Shown here piece by piece: positions 24,628 through 34,319 of a stretch of 64,000 nucleotides of DNA. The DNA comes from Paraburkholderia kururiensis JCM 10599 = LMG 19447 (lineage in GTDB: Bacteria > Pseudomonadota > Gammaproteobacteria > Burkholderiales > Burkholderiaceae): positions 124,001-188,000 of the forward strand of contig NZ_RJZE01000011.1 in the NCBI RefSeq assembly GCF_003986935.1, read 5' to 3'. A model generated the notes under the pieces. It made no database searches. It was not told the DNA's origin and worked only from the letters and a program-made list of their open reading frames with translations. Both the position numbers and the translations under genes were made by a program. How positions within the stretch are numbered: the first letter of the stretch is position 1; the number at the start of each line of letters is the position of its first letter.

Positions 24628-27600
24628 TTTGACGGGCTCCTTCGGTGTCGTAGAAAACCGGGCTCGCAATCTTCGCCCCGATCTGCCGGCCGTCCGCCAG
24701 CGGAATGTTGACCTTCTCGCCCATGCGCGACAGGCCGCCCTTGATCACGGCAAGCGCAATGGAGCGCTTCAGGATAGGGCTGTAGTAGCTCGACGTGACG
24801 TGGCCCAGCATCGGCGCCGTATCGCCCTGCACCGGTCCCGCCGTGATCTGGCTGCCCTCGGGAATCACGAACTGCGCGTCCTCGGAAAGCAGGCCGACGA
24901 ACTGCTTGCGGCCATCCTTGGCGGTGTCCGACCGCGTGAGCGAACGCTTGCCGAGGAAGTCTTTCGACTTCGCCACGAGCCCGCCCATGCCCAGGTCGTA
25001 CGGCGTGACGGAGCCGTCCGTGTCCTGGCCGACGATGATGTAGCCCTTCTCCGCCCGCAGCACGTGCATGGTTTCCGTGCCGTACGGCGTGATGTCGAAC
25101 TCGGCGCCCGCGGCCATCAGTGCTTCCCACACCGAGCGGCCCAGGTTCGCGGGCACGTTGACCTCGTACGCGAGTTCGCCCGAGAAGCTGATGCGCATCA
25201 CGCGCGCCGCCACGCCCGCCACCGTGCCTTCGCGGTACGTCATGAACGGGAACGCGGCGTTCGCGAAATCGATGTCGCCGCACACCTTCTGCAAGACCTG
25301 GCGGCTCTTCGGGCCCACCACGGCGAAGGTCGCCCAGTGGTCCGTGACGGAGGCGAGCCGCACCTTCATGTCGGGCCATTCCGTCTGCAGCCAGCGTTCG
25401 AGCCACGAGAGCACGCGCGCGGCGCCGCCCGTCGTCGTGGTCATGACGTAGTGCTGGTCGGCAAGGCGCACGGTCACGCCGTCGTCGAACACCATGCCGT
25501 TCTCGTCGAGCATCAGGCCATAGCGGCATTTGCCCACTTCGAGCTTGCTCCACGGGTTCGTGTAGACCCAGTTGAGCAGCTTCGCGGCGTCGGGACCCTG
25601 AATGTCGATCTTGCCGAGCGTGGAGGCATCCAGAATGCCCACGCTCTGGCGCACCGCCAGGCTCTCGCGCGCCACGGCGGCATGCAGGTCTTCGCCGGGC
25701 TTCGGGTAGTACCACGGGCGCTTCCAGTTGCCGACGTCCTCGAACGCGGCGCCGTGCTCCACGTGCCACTCGTGAATGCAGGTCTTGCGGATCGGGTCGA
25801 GCAGGTCGCCCAGTTCCCGGCCTGCCACCAGACCGAACGTGACCGGCGTGTAGTTGGGCCGGAACGTGGTGGTGCCCGTTTCGGGAATCGACTTGCCGAG
25901 CGCGCCGGCCAGAATCGCCATGCCGTTGATGTTGCCGAGCTTGCCCTGGTCCGTGCCGAAGCCCATCGACGTATAGCGCTTCACGTGCTCCACGGACTCG
26001 AAGCCTTCGCGCGCAGCGAGCAGGATGTCGGCCGCGGTCACGTCGTTCTGGAAATCGACGAACTGCTTGGCACCGCGCGAGGCCTGCTCGCGACTGCCCA
26101 CGAGCCAGAGCGGTTCGAGCGGCTGGCTTGCGACGTCGGCCGCAACCGGCGCCTGCGGACGCGGCGCATCGAAGCCCGCCGCCTTCGCGGCTTCCACGCC
26201 GGCATCCACGGCAAGACGCAGGGCACTGGCGAAGCGAAACTCGCCCGCTGCCGCGCCCACGCTGCATTCGGGCTGCACGGCCTTACCCGGCACGAAGCAC
26301 GCCTTCTCGTCGCTCCAGTGCGCCTTGCCGCCCGACTGCGCGAAGAGGTGCAGCACCGGGCTGAAGCCGCCCGACATCGCGACGAGGTCGCAGGGCATGT
26401 CGGTCTGTTGCGTGCTCACCTGGCCACCCACCTGGCCGTTGGCATACGACGCCACCTGCACCGAACTCACCTTGAACTTGCCGTGCGCCGCCGTGACCAC
26501 CGCCTGGTTCAGCACCTTCACGCCCTGACGGCGCGCCGCCGCCGGCAACGCGCCGTTGCCCTGGACACGCGAATCCACCACCGTCACCTTCGCGCCGCAC
26601 GCCTTGAGGTCGAGCGCGCACTGGTAGCCGTCGTCGTTGTTGGTGAACACCACGGCCTCGCGGCCCGGCAGCACGCCATAGCGATGGATGTAGCCCGATA
26701 CCGCCGAAGCCATCATCACCCCCGGCAGGTCGTTGTTGCCGAACACGATGGGCCGCTCGTGCGCGCCTGTCGCGAGAATCACGCGCTTCGCGCGGATCTT
26801 CCAGAGCAGTTCGCGCGAACCCTTGCGCATCGAGACCGGCAGGTGGTCGGTCAGGCGCTGCGCCACCGTCACGAGGTTGTGGTCCTGATAACCAAACGCG
26901 GTGCTGCGCGTGAGAATCTTCACGTCGGGCATGTGTGCGAGTTCGGCTTCCACTTTCTCGACCCACTGCATGGCGGGCCGTCCGTCGATTTCCGCGCGGC
27001 CCGCCAGCAGGCTGCCGCCCAGTTCTCGCTGGTCGTCCACGAGGATCACGCGCGCCCCGGCCTTCCCGGCCGCATGAGCAGCCGCGAGGCCCGTGGGGCC
27101 GCCGCCCACCACGAGCACGTCGCAGTGCGCGAAGCACTTGTCGTAGCGGTCGGCGTCGGGCGTGTCGGGCGCCTTGCCCAGACCCGCGGCTTCGCGAATC
27201 TTCTCCTCGTACTTCGGCCACCATTTGCGCGGCCACATGAAGGTCTTGTAGTAGAAGCCCGCGGGCAAAAAGCGCGAGAACTTCTGGTTCACGGCGAGGC
27301 GGTCGTGCTCGAGGCTAGGCTCCGCGTTCACGCTTGTGGCGACCAGCCCCTGATACAACTCCACTTCCGTGGCACGCGCGTTGGGCACCGTGTAGGCACC
27401 GCGCTCCAGCTGCACGACGGCATTCGGTTCCTCGACGCCCGCCGTGACGATGCCGCGCGGCCGGTGGTACTTGAAGCTGCGCGCGACGAAATGCACGCCG
27501 TTGGCGAGCAGCGCCGAGGCGAGCGTGTCGCCCTGGTAGCCCTGATACGTGCGGCCGTTGAAGGTGAAGGTGAGCGGAATGGCGCGATTGATGCGCCCGC

Positions 27601-27628
27601 CCGTGCCGAGGCGATCTTTCTGGCTCAT
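24617..27628 (-). CDS. soxA: Sarcosine oxidase alpha subunit
   Basis: Large subunit of 1003 residues of cytosolic heterotetrameric sarcosine oxidase, which demethylates sarcosine to glycine with transfer of C1 to tetrahydrofolate. The N-terminal 2Fe-2S-like fold (about 15-100) is followed by a dinucleotide-binding domain with CDVLVVGGGPTGLAAAHAAG (169-188). The C-terminal GcvT-like folate domain (about 600-1000) starts near RQSVGILDASTLGKIDIQGPDA. The ATG at 27628 overlaps the soxD stop as ATGA. Length and domain order are normal for SoxA. Confidence 0.96.
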   Translation of the reverse strand: MSQKDRLGTGGRINRAIPLTFTFNGRTYQGYQGDTLASALLANGVHFVARSFKYHRPRGIVTAGVEEPNAVVQLERGAYTVPNARATEVELYQGLVATSVNAEPSLEHDRLAVNQKFSRFLPAGFYYKTFMWPRKWWPKYEEKIREAAGLGKAPDTPDADRYDKCFAHCDVLVVGGGPTGLAAAHAAGKAGARVILVDDQRELGGSLLAGRAEIDGRPAMQWVEKVEAELAHMPDVKILTRSTAFGYQDHNLVTVAQRLTDHLPVSMRKGSRELLWKIRAKRVILATGAHERPIVFGNNDLPGVMMASAVSGYIHRYGVLPGREAVVFTNNDDGYQCALDLKACGAKVTVVDSRVQGNGALPAAARRQGVKVLNQAVVTAAHGKFKVSSVQVASYANGQVGGQVSTQQTDMPCDLVAMSGGFSPVLHLFAQSGGKAHWSDEKACFVPGKAVQPECSVGAAAGEFRFASALRLAVDAGVEAAKAAGFDAPRPQAPVAADVASQPLEPLWLVGSREQASRGAKQFVDFQNDVTAADILLAAREGFESVEHVKRYTSMGFGTDQGKLGNINGMAILAGALGKSIPETGTTTFRPNYTPVTFGLVAGRELGDLLDPIRKTCIHEWHVEHGAAFEDVGNWKRPWYYPKPGEDLHAAVARESLAVRQSVGILDASTLGKIDIQGPDAAKLLNWVYTNPWSKLEVGKCRYGLMLDENGMVFDDGVTVRLADQHYVMTTTTGGAARVLSWLERWLQTEWPDMKVRLASVTDHWATFAVVGPKSRQVLQKVCGDIDFANAAFPFMTYREGTVAGVAARVMRISFSGELAYEVNVPANLGRSVWEALMAAGAEFDITPYGTETMHVLRAEKGYIIVGQDTDGSVTPYDLGMGGLVAKSKDFLGKRSLTRSDTAKDGRKQFVGLLSEDAQFVIPEGSQITAGPVQGDTAPMLGHVTSSYYSPILKRSIALAVIKGGLSRMGEKVNIPLADGRQIGAKIASPVFYDTEGARQNVE

Positions 27629-27981
27629 TGGCTGTTGCCCCCGTTTGCGGTGTTGGCCTTCGTGTATGCCTCGCTCTGCGCGGCGCTCCGTGCCTCGCTC
27701 ACGCCCGACGCAGAGGCCGTCGGCTTGCCAAACTTCTCGAAGCCGAGGAACTGGTACGTCACGGTGTCGCGCGTCGCGATGAACCAGCGGCGGCAGCCTT
27801 GCGTATGCACCCATTGCTCGCGGTGCACGCCGCGCGGGTTCTTGCGCATGAACACGTAGTCGCCCCATTCGCGGTCGGACAGTTTTTCAGGTTCGGCTGG
27901 GCGCGCGATATCGGCTTCGCCGCCGCAGTTGAATTCGCTTTCGGCGCGCGGTCCGCACCACGGGCATTCGATCAGCAGCAT
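27625..27981 (-). CDS. soxD: Sarcosine oxidase delta subunit
   Basis: Small zinc-binding subunit of 118 residues. Cys6 and Cys9 (ECPWCG), Cys19 (NCGGE) and a later His/Cys (QGCRRWF) are the expected zinc ligands. The core REWGDYVFMRKNPRGVHREQWVHTQGCRRWF is highly characteristic. The C-terminal 25 residues are a variable extension. Between soxB (30-bp gap) and soxA (ATGA overlap) it has the classical position. Confidence 0.95.
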   Translation of the reverse strand: MLLIECPWCGPRAESEFNCGGEADIARPAEPEKLSDREWGDYVFMRKNPRGVHREQWVHTQGCRRWFIATRDTVTYQFLGFEKFGKPTASASGVSEARSAAQSEAYTKANTANGGNSQ

Positions 27982-28011
27982 GGGTTTCTCCCGTCAGAAG
28001 CGGTGGCTTGT

Positions 28012-29256
28012 TTAGTGAGCGACGGCGGCGGCGCCGTGCTCGTCGATCAGATGGCCCGTGTAGAAGCGGTCCAGCGCAAACGGCGCGTTGAGCGGATGCG
28101 GCTCGTCGCGTGCAATGGTGTGGGCAAACACCCAGCCCGAGCCCGGCGTGGCCTTGAAGCCGCCCGTTCCCCAGCCGCAGTTGAAGTAGAGGCCCTTCAC
28201 GTCGGTCTTGCTGATGATGGGGCAGGCGTCCGGCGACACGTCCACGATGCCGCCCCACTGCCGGTTCATGCGCACGCGCGAGAACACCGGGAACATCTCC
28301 ACGATGGCCTCCAGCGTGCCTTCGATCACCTGATAGCTGCCGCGCTGGCCGAAGCCCGAGTACTGGTCGATGCCGGCGCCGATCACGAGGTCGCCCTTGT
28401 CGGACTGGCTGATGTACGCGTGCACCGCGTTCGACATCACCACCGTGTTGACCACGGGCTTGATGGGCTCGGACACGAGCGCCTGCAACGGATGGCTTTC
28501 CAGCGGCAGCCGCACGCCGGCCATGTCCGCAAGCGTCGTCGTATTGCCCGCCGCCACCACCGCGACTTTCTTCGCCTTGATGAAGCCCTTCACCGTGTCC
28601 ACGCCGACGACGGCGCCGCCCTCGCGGCGAATGCCCGTGACCTGGCAGTTCTGGATGATGTCCACGCCGGCCTGGTCCGCGCCGCGCGCGAAGCCCCAGG
28701 CCACCGCGTCGTGCCGGGCCACGCCGCCGCGCCGCTGGATGGAGGCGCCCAGCACCGGATAGCGTGCGTTGAGGTTGATGGTGGGCTCGATTTCCTTGAT
28801 CTGCGCGGGCGTGAGGAATTCGGCATCCACGCCGTTGAGGCGGTTCGCGTTCACGCGGCGCTGCGTGTCGCGCACGTCCTGCAGCGTGTGCGCGAGGTTC
28901 ATGACGCCGCGCTGGCTGAACATCACGTTGTAGTTGAGGTCCTGCGCGAGCCCTTCCCAGAGCTGCATCGCTTTTTCGTAGAGCGCCGCGGACTCGTCCC
29001 ACAGATAGTTGGAACGCACGATCGTGGTGTTGCGCGCCGTGTTGCCGCCGCCTATCCAGCCCTTTTCGAGCACGGCCACGTTGCGCACGCCGTGCTCCTT
29101 CGCGAGGTAGTACGCGGTGGCAAGGCCGTGGCCCCCGCCGCCCACGATCACGACGTCGTATTCGCGCTTAGGCTCCGGGCTGCGCCACTGGCGCTCCCAG
29201 TTCTCGTGATACGACAGGCCGTTGCGGAACAGGCTGAATATCGAATAGCGGCTCAT
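28012..29256 (-). CDS. soxB: Sarcosine oxidase beta subunit
   Basis: FAD/FMN-carrying subunit of 414 residues. The FAD-binding motif [21 protein letters not shown] lies at 32-52. [17 protein letters not shown] (about 177-193, His182) is the region where this family attaches FMN covalently. The C-terminal [19 protein letters not shown] is the second FAD-contact motif of the DAO superfamily. It oxidises sarcosine together with SoxA, SoxG and SoxD. It starts 14 bp after sdaA on the same strand. Confidence 0.96.
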   Translation of the reverse strand: MSRYSIFSLFRNGLSYHENWERQWRSPEPKREYDVVIVGGGGHGLATAYYLAKEHGVRNVAVLEKGWIGGGNTARNTTIVRSNYLWDESAALYEKAMQLWEGLAQDLNYNVMFSQRGVMNLAHTLQDVRDTQRRVNANRLNGVDAEFLTPAQIKEIEPTINLNARYPVLGASIQRRGGVARHDAVAWGFARGADQAGVDIIQNCQVTGIRREGGAVVGVDTVKGFIKAKKVAVVAAGNTTTLADMAGVRLPLESHPLQALVSEPIKPVVNTVVMSNAVHAYISQSDKGDLVIGAGIDQYSGFGQRGSYQVIEGTLEAIVEMFPVFSRVRMNRQWGGIVDVSPDACPIISKTDVKGLYFNCGWGTGGFKATPGSGWVFAHTIARDEPHPLNAPFALDRFYTGHLIDEHGAAAVAH

Positions 29257-29270
29257 CTCTGCCTCTCGGG

Positions 29271-30683
29271 TTAGCACTCGATGACGTTCACGGCCAAACC
29301 GCCGCGCGACGTCTCCTTGTATTTCGTCTTCATGTCGGCGCCGGTCTCGCGCATGGTCTTGATCACGCTGTCGAGCGACACGTAATGCTGGCCATCGCCC
29401 TTGAGCGCCATGCGCGAGGCGTTGAGCGCCTTGATGGCGCCCATCGCGTTGCGTTCGATGCAGGGAATCTGCACGAGCCCGCCCACCGGGTCGCAGGTCA
29501 TGCCGAGGTTGTGTTCCATGCCGATCTCGGCTGCGTTCTCCACCTGGGTCGCCGTGCCGCCCATCACCGCGGCGAGCGCGGCGGCGGCCATCGAGCAGGC
29601 CACGCCCACCTCGCCCTGGCAGCCCACTTCGGCGCCGGAGATGGAGGCCGTTTCCTTGTAGATGATGCCGATGGCCGCAGCCGTCAGAAGGAAGTCGACG
29701 ATGCCGGCTTCGTTCGAACCGGGCACGAACTTCACGTAGTAATGGAGCACGGCGGGAATCACGCCGGCCGCGCCGTTGGTGGGCGCCGTGACGACGCGCC
29801 CGCCCGCGGCGTTCTCTTCGTTGACGGCCATCGCATAGAGATTGACCCAGTCGAGCATGGAAAGCGGATCGCGCAGCGACTCTTCGGAGCGCGCGCGCAG
29901 CTGCGCCGAGAGTTCGGCGGCGCGCCGCTTCACCTTCATGGGGCCGGGCAGTTCGCCGTTCACCTTGCAGCCGCGCTCCACGCAGGCCGCCATCGTGCGC
30001 CAGATGGCCGCGAGGCCCTCGCGCACTTCGCGGGCCACGTCGGCGTCGTCCTTGCCCGATGCCGCGCGCAGCGCGCATTCGTTGCGAAACGCGACCTGCG
30101 CGACGGAAAGACCGCTTTCGCGGCACACGCGCATCAGGTCTTCGCCCGTGCGAAACGGGTACGGCACCTCGCCGGCCGCACGCACGCCGTTCACGCGGTC
30201 GCCGTCGCGGTTCACCACGAAGCCGCCGCCCACGGAGTAATACTCTTTCTCCACGAGCAGTTGGCCGTTCTCGTCGAAGGCCTGAAAGCGCATGCCGTTG
30301 GGGTGGACGACACTCGTGCCGCCCATCAGGCGCCGGTAGAACGCGATGTGCTCCTTCTCGTCGAAGCGCACGGTCTGCTTGCCGAGCAGCGCGAGCGCGC
30401 GGTCGCCGCGGATCTGCGCGAGACGCGGCTCGATCATGTCGGGGTCGATCGATTCGGGCAGATGCCCTTCGAGGCCGAGCAGCACGGCCTTGCCGGTGCC
30501 GTGCCCTTTGCCGGTGGCGCCGAGCGAACCATAGAGCTCCACCTTCACGCGGCGCACGAAGGCGAGCAGGTTCGCGTCCTCGATGTGCGAGGCAAAGCGG
30601 CACGCGGCGATCATCGGGCCGACCGTGTGCGAGCTGGACGGGCCGATGCCGATCTTGAACAGATCGAAGACGCTGACGTTCAT
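29271..30683 (-). CDS. sdaA: L-serine ammonia-lyase (iron-sulfur type)
   Basis: Enzyme of 470 residues that deaminates L-serine to pyruvate. The N-terminal ACT-like/beta domain has [20 protein letters not shown]. The catalytic alpha domain has [40 protein letters not shown] and NASRMAL, including the cysteines that bind the 4Fe-4S cluster. The ATG at 30683 (MNVSVFDLF) is the family start. As first gene of the sox operon it closes the path from betaine or sarcosine: glycine is converted to serine by SHMT, not in this window, and serine to pyruvate. A GbdR-like regulator is divergent from it. Confidence 0.95.
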   Translation of the reverse strand: MNVSVFDLFKIGIGPSSSHTVGPMIAACRFASHIEDANLLAFVRRVKVELYGSLGATGKGHGTGKAVLLGLEGHLPESIDPDMIEPRLAQIRGDRALALLGKQTVRFDEKEHIAFYRRLMGGTSVVHPNGMRFQAFDENGQLLVEKEYYSVGGGFVVNRDGDRVNGVRAAGEVPYPFRTGEDLMRVCRESGLSVAQVAFRNECALRAASGKDDADVAREVREGLAAIWRTMAACVERGCKVNGELPGPMKVKRRAAELSAQLRARSEESLRDPLSMLDWVNLYAMAVNEENAAGGRVVTAPTNGAAGVIPAVLHYYVKFVPGSNEAGIVDFLLTAAAIGIIYKETASISGAEVGCQGEVGVACSMAAAALAAVMGGTATQVENAAEIGMEHNLGMTCDPVGGLVQIPCIERNAMGAIKALNASRMALKGDGQHYVSLDSVIKTMRETGADMKTKYKETSRGGLAVNVIEC

Positions 30684-30731
30684 GGTGCGCGGGCTTCCGT
30701 TCGGGTGGGTGGGATGCCGGTGCCGCAGCGT

Positions 30732-30760
30732 TTTATACGGGCTTCGCGTGCGGTTCACCA
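30732..30760 (-). promoter_or_regulatory. Possible sigma-70 promoter of the sdaA-sox operon
   Basis: On the minus strand TATAAA (30737-30732) lies 17 bp after TGGTGA (30760-30755), about 50 bp before the sdaA start. The -10 box is good and the -35 box weak, as expected for an activator-dependent promoter. The rest of the 373-bp sdaA/gbdR gap (30684-31056) shows no other clear motif. Confidence 0.35.
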
Positions 30761-31056
30761 GCGTGCCGCCAGTACACCAAAGCGTAAAATCCGGCGATAG
30801 AACAAAAACGGCATGGAAATGGGACGCCACCGCCAGCGGCCCCGCAAGACGGGGGCTCCGTTCGCTTCTGCGAAGATTGGCGACGGAAAAACGCAAGCCG
30901 GGCGCGTGGGGATGGGCGACGCTAGGGTCGGTTCAGTCGCGAACCCCACCTCGCTCGTGCGCCGCACCATGCCGTCTGCCGAGACAACGCCTGCAAGCGT
31001 TCGTGCCCACGCAAACCTGGGTGCCGAACCGCCTGCCCCTACCTGCGCAGCCGACC

Positions 31057-32136
31057 ATGAACACCGCTGAACCGCTTCCGCTCTACTCCGTCGACAGCGC
31101 ACCGAAGGAACGCATCCGCTTTGCCATCGTGCTGCTGCCGAACTTCACGCTGACGGCGTTCTCCGGTTTCGTGGACATGCTGCGGCTTTCCGCCGACGAA
31201 GGCGACTACAGCAAGCCGGTGCGCTGCTCGTGGAGCGTGGTGGGCGACACGCTCGCGCCCGTGCGTGCAAGCTGCGGCATCCAGATCACGCCATGGCAGA
31301 CCTTCGCCGAGGCCGAACCGTTCGACTACCTCGTGGTGGTGGGCGGCCTGCTCCATTCGGGGCCGCAGGCCAACGAGGAAACGCTGCAGTTCATCCGCAG
31401 CGCGGCGCGCGCGAACGCGACGCTCGTGGGCATCTGCACGGGCGTGTTCGCGCTGATGCGCGCGGGCGTGCTGGAGGACCATCGCATCTGCGTGAGCTGG
31501 TTCCACTACTGGGACTTCGTAGAGCGCTTTCCGGCGGTGAACGCGGATAGCCTCGTTGCGGACCGCCTGTTCGTGATCGACCGGCGACGCATCACCTGCT
31601 CGGGCGGCCGAGCCTCCATCGACGTGGCCGCCGCCATTCTGCTGCGCCACTTCGAGCACGCCACGGTGCAAAAGGCGCTGCGCATCCTGCTGGTGGGCGA
31701 GATGCAGAAGGGCAACGCGCCGCAGCCGCATCCACCAGGACTCGCGCCCGCCACGCACCCGAAGGTGAAGCGTGCCATCCTCGTGATGGAACAGCACGTG
31801 GGCCGCACGCTGCCGCTCGAAGAGCTGGCGTGCAAGCTCGACCTCTCGCCGCGCCAGCTGGAGCGGCTCTTCAAGGCGGAAACGGGACGCAGCCCGCAGG
31901 CGTTCGCCAAGCAGGTGCGCCTGCGCACCGCGGCCTGGCTGCTCACGAGTTCGGACCGTACCGTGGCCGACATCGCATCGAGCTGCGGCTTTTCCGATGC
32001 CTCGCACCTGGGGCGCGAGTTTCGCAAGCAGTTCGGCGTGCCGCCCGTCGCGTTTCGCGAGCAGCGCGCGGGCACGCCGGACGCGGGCGCCGCGGCGCTG
32101 GACGAGACGTTTCCCGGGCGGGTCGACGTTTATTGA
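31057..32136 (+). CDS. gbdR: GbdR-like AraC/GATase1 regulator of glycine betaine and sarcosine catabolism
   Basis: Activator of 359 residues. The N-terminal DJ-1/PfpI-like domain (about 20-200) contains FDYLVVVGGLL and VGICTGVFALMRAGVL with Cys127 at the nucleophile-elbow position. The AraC double HTH (about 240-335) reads LEELACKLDLSPRQLERLFKAETGRSPQAFAKQVRLRTA, then IASSCGFSDASHLGREFRKQFGVPP. This two-domain type includes GbdR, which senses dimethylglycine and glycine betaine, and ArgR/CdhR paralogues. Its position divergent from sdaA-soxBDAG supports GbdR. The ATG at 31057 (MNTAEPLPLYSV) is preferred to much longer in-frame extensions. A 12-bp repeat array follows its stop. Confidence 0.85.
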   Translation: MNTAEPLPLYSVDSAPKERIRFAIVLLPNFTLTAFSGFVDMLRLSADEGDYSKPVRCSWSVVGDTLAPVRASCGIQITPWQTFAEAEPFDYLVVVGGLLHSGPQANEETLQFIRSAARANATLVGICTGVFALMRAGVLEDHRICVSWFHYWDFVERFPAVNADSLVADRLFVIDRRRITCSGGRASIDVAAAILLRHFEHATVQKALRILLVGEMQKGNAPQPHPPGLAPATHPKVKRAILVMEQHVGRTLPLEELACKLDLSPRQLERLFKAETGRSPQAFAKQVRLRTAAWLLTSSDRTVADIASSCGFSDASHLGREFRKQFGVPPVAFREQRAGTPDAGAAALDETFPGRVDVY

Positions 32137-32155
32137 TCGTTGTTGACCGAGCGGG

Positions 32156-32287
32156 CACGTTTTCCGCCACGTTTTCCGCCACGTTTTCCGCCACGTTTTC
32201 CGCCACGTTTTCCGCCACGTTTTCCGCCACGTTTTCCGCCACGTTTTCCGCCACGTTTTCCGCCACGTTTTCCGCCACGTTTTCGGA
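32156..32287. repeat. 12-bp tandem array, ten perfect copies
   Basis: The unit CACGTTTTCCGC is repeated ten times without error (32156-32275), with an eleventh variant copy to about 32287. From there to about 32395 a degenerate tail of CGCTTCGGACCG-like units keeps roughly the same period. It fills most of the 331-bp gap between gbdR and the next, convergent gene. There are no spacers, so it is not a CRISPR. It encodes open periodic peptides in several frames, which explains spurious reading frames here. Confidence 0.92.
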
Positions 32288-32467
32288 CCGCGCTTCGGAC
32301 TGCGCTTCTCGCCACGACCGCGCTTCGGACCGCGCTTTGGACCGCGTTTCGGATCACGCTTCTAGCCACGCTTCAGACCACGTTCGGACTGCGGCGTACC
32401 GCAACCAGGCCGCCTAGCTTCAAGACGAGCGCACGATTTGTCGCCTACTCGCCGCCTACCTGCCGCC

Positions 32468-33412
32468 TCAGATCATGGATCGCGCCACGCGGCACGCCGC
32501 CAGGTCCCACGCGGCGCAGCCGACGCTCTTGAGCATGACCGGCTGCCCGCCCTGCACGACGGCGCATGCGCCTGACGCACCGGCCGACTGGATCGCGTCG
32601 GCGAGACTCGACACGCTCGTCCAGTCCACGCCCGCCTGGATATAGTCGCCCGCCTCGTGCGCGGCGCCGGCGAGGTCGTCCACGTAACGCACGCTGCCCA
32701 GCACGGTACGCGCGCCGATCTCGACGGCGTCGGCGGTGAAGGCCCCCACGCCGATCACAAGCCGCGCGGCGCGCGGTGCTTCGTCGTAGACGGCCGTCTT
32801 GCTCGTGGTCGCCGTTATCACGAGGTCCACCGACTCGGGCACGCCCGCCTCCAGGAGCGGCACGAGGCCGCCCGGCACGTGGGCCGCATGGGCCTCGCAG
32901 AACGCCGCGGCGCGTGCCGGCGAACTGCCCTGCACGCGCACCTTGGCCGCCGGAAAGAGTTCGCCGATCGCCTCGACGTGATTGAGCGCCTGCGTGCCCG
33001 TGCCGATCACGAGCACGTCGCGCGGCGCGGCGCGGGCAAAGAGCCGGATGCCCAGCATCGAGACCGCCGCCGTGCGGCGCCCCGTCACCGTGGGACCGTC
33101 GAGCATGAAGAGCGGCACGCCGCTGTCCGCATCGCACGCCGTCACCTGGCCGTGAATGGTCGGCCAGCCGCGCGCGCGGTTGCCGGGACACACGTTGACG
33201 AGCTTGTGAATCGCGATGTCCGGCGCCGTGGCCGGCATGGAGAGCATCACGCCGCCGCTGTTGAGCGGCACGACGAGACGCTCGGGGCTCGCGATGCGCC
33301 CGTGCGCGTAGTCGACAGCGGCAATCTGGATCGCCTCGACGAGAGCCGCGTAAGGCAGGCGCCGGGCGGTCTCGGCCGCATCGAAAGCCGGTGGCGTGTG
33401 ACTGGCGGTCAT
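32468..33412 (-). CDS. Delta-1-pyrroline/piperideine-2-carboxylate reductase (ornithine cyclodeaminase family)
   Basis: NAD(P)H-dependent imine reductase of 314 residues in the OCD/mu-crystallin family. It has ASPERLVVPL and GGVMLSMPA near the N-terminus, IHKLVNVCPGNRARGWPTIHG, GPTVTGRRTAAVSMLGIRL, and the Rossmann motif VLVIGTGTQALNHVEAI. The sequence is closest to the bifunctional enzymes that reduce cyclic imino acids to L-proline or L-pipecolate in hydroxyproline or D-lysine catabolism. The ATG at 33412 is chosen because AGGAAA lies just upstream. An ATG at 33430 is the alternative. It is a single gene; the pathway partner is not in the window. Confidence 0.85.
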   Translation of the reverse strand: MTASHTPPAFDAAETARRLPYAALVEAIQIAAVDYAHGRIASPERLVVPLNSGGVMLSMPATAPDIAIHKLVNVCPGNRARGWPTIHGQVTACDADSGVPLFMLDGPTVTGRRTAAVSMLGIRLFARAAPRDVLVIGTGTQALNHVEAIGELFPAAKVRVQGSSPARAAAFCEAHAAHVPGGLVPLLEAGVPESVDLVITATTSKTAVYDEAPRAARLVIGVGAFTADAVEIGARTVLGSVRYVDDLAGAAHEAGDYIQAGVDWTSVSSLADAIQSAGASGACAVVQGGQPVMLKSVGCAAWDLAACRVARSMI

Positions 33413-33735
33413 GGTGGTTTCCTGGTTCATGTGGTCGTCTATGTGACAGTGAGGCAGCGGCGCCAGGCGGCACTTCGCCTGCCCTTGTTCTGTACTGGCC
33501 CGGAATGTAGACCAGCTTGGGGCCAGCATCAACCTGTCAGGGCAACGGCCGGTAGTTTCGACCGCAGCGTGCGGCGATGAGGGAAACCAACGTGAGTGGC
33601 AATGCGGATGCTGCCTGTGTTGATGTCGGGCATGTCGGGCAGCGCATTTTGCGGGTGGGATGAGAGATGGGGGAGCGTCAGAGGGGCCGCTGAAGGCGGC
33701 ATTGAAGTCGATGTCAGGCGACACGCCGGAATGCG
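33413..33735. other. Non-coding region upstream of the imine reductase
   Basis: This is the left part of a 499-bp gap. It contains a short direct repeat of ATGTCGGGC (around 33624-33640) and no convincing gene. A strong hairpin (33736-33786) and a 15-bp tandem repeat (33840-33909) complete the gap. Confidence 0.5.
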
Positions 33736-33786
33736 CGCCGGTTTCGGATTGCCGATCCCCGGGATATCGGGCAATCGAAACCGGCG
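33736..33786. repeat. 51-bp near-perfect inverted repeat
   Basis: CGCCGGTTTC (33736-33745) pairs perfectly with GAAACCGGCG (33777-33786). The inner GATTGCC segment pairs with GGCAATC with one offset base, giving a stem of about 17-18 bp and a short GC-rich loop. It lies 125 bp beyond the pixA-like stop and 323 bp before the imine reductase start. There is no T-tract on either strand. It could be a Rho-independent-like barrier, a REP-type element or an RNA-processing site. Confidence 0.75.
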
Positions 33787-33839
33787 TTTCGAATAACACG
33801 GCTTGATTCAGCCGGGATGCCTCAGCCAATCAAATCTCA

Positions 33840-33909
33840 GCCGGCCACACCTCGCCGGCCGCACCTCAGCCGGCCGCACCTCAGCCGGCCGCACCTAGCC
33901 GGCCGCACC
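33840..33909. repeat. 15-bp tandem repeat beside the PixA-family gene
   Basis: About five copies (two exact at 15 bp, two at 14 bp, one partial) of GCCGGCCGCACCTCA end two bases before the stop codon of the PixA-family gene. GCCGGC cores are self-complementary. Confidence 0.8.
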
Positions 33910-33911
33910 GC

Positions 33912-34319
33912 TCACCGAACGTTCATCGTCGGGTTGGTTGCCGTGATGAACGGATCGAACGTCATATGGACGTTGTTTTCCAGCAGCATGGAAATCGAAT
34001 ACTGCACGTTGTTTCCGGCGCTGTTTACGCGCCCGCCCCAGACCGTGCCGTCATATTGGGGATATCGCTGCGGATTCACCATATTGGGAATGGCTTGCCC
34101 GGTGAAACCGAGAATGGCGATGGCTTCGCCCGGATTAATGGAAACCGCCGACCAGACGATCGTGTCGCCGTTTTCGCACTTCGTCCGCAATTCGTTGGTG
34201 CCTTCCGAACCATCCCCGCTGTAGCCCGTCGAATCCACCATGAATACGTATTTCGGCAGATTGTTTTCGGCAATGGCCTTGGCGACATTGACCAGTACGT
34301 TGACGTAAATCGTTGCCAT
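33912..34319 (-). CDS. PixA/AidA-family inclusion-body protein
   Basis: Soluble protein of 135 residues. The start MATIYVNVLVNVAKAIAEN, the central GDTIVWSAVSINPGEAIAILGFTGQAI and the C-terminal VQYSISMLLENNVHMTFDPFIT, alternating strand-like segments, match the AidA/PixA family. Relatives are a quorum-sensing-controlled protein of Burkholderia/Ralstonia and a crystalline inclusion protein of Xenorhabdus. AGGAG lies 6 nt before the ATG. The gene and its upstream region are A+T-richer than the neighbourhood, suggesting acquisition or an H-NS-type silenced region. No lux box was found by eye. Its molecular function is unknown. Confidence 0.78.
   Translation of the reverse strand: MATIYVNVLVNVAKAIAENNLPKYVFMVDSTGYSGDGSEGTNELRTKCENGDTIVWSAVSINPGEAIAILGFTGQAIPNMVNPQRYPQYDGTVWGGRVNSAGNNVQYSISMLLENNVHMTFDPFITATNPTMNVR

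Noticed and set aside
24356..27859. 1167-codon plus-strand open frame opposite soxA and soxG.
   Set aside because: It mirrors well-defined sarcosine oxidase genes; its residues are His/Arg-rich, as expected for an antisense frame in GC-rich DNA.
27628..29274. 548-codon plus-strand open frame opposite soxD and soxB.
   Set aside because: It is antisense to two classical sarcosine oxidase subunits.
32156..32287. CRISPR array.
   Set aside because: The units are directly adjacent with no spacers and no cas genes are present.
31943..32369. Minus-strand frames with repeated AENV and GGKR peptides and a plus-strand frame with repeated FSAT, across the 12-bp array.
   Set aside because: A 12-bp unit without stops gives open frames in several phases. 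None has a ribosome site or a non-repetitive domain of its own.
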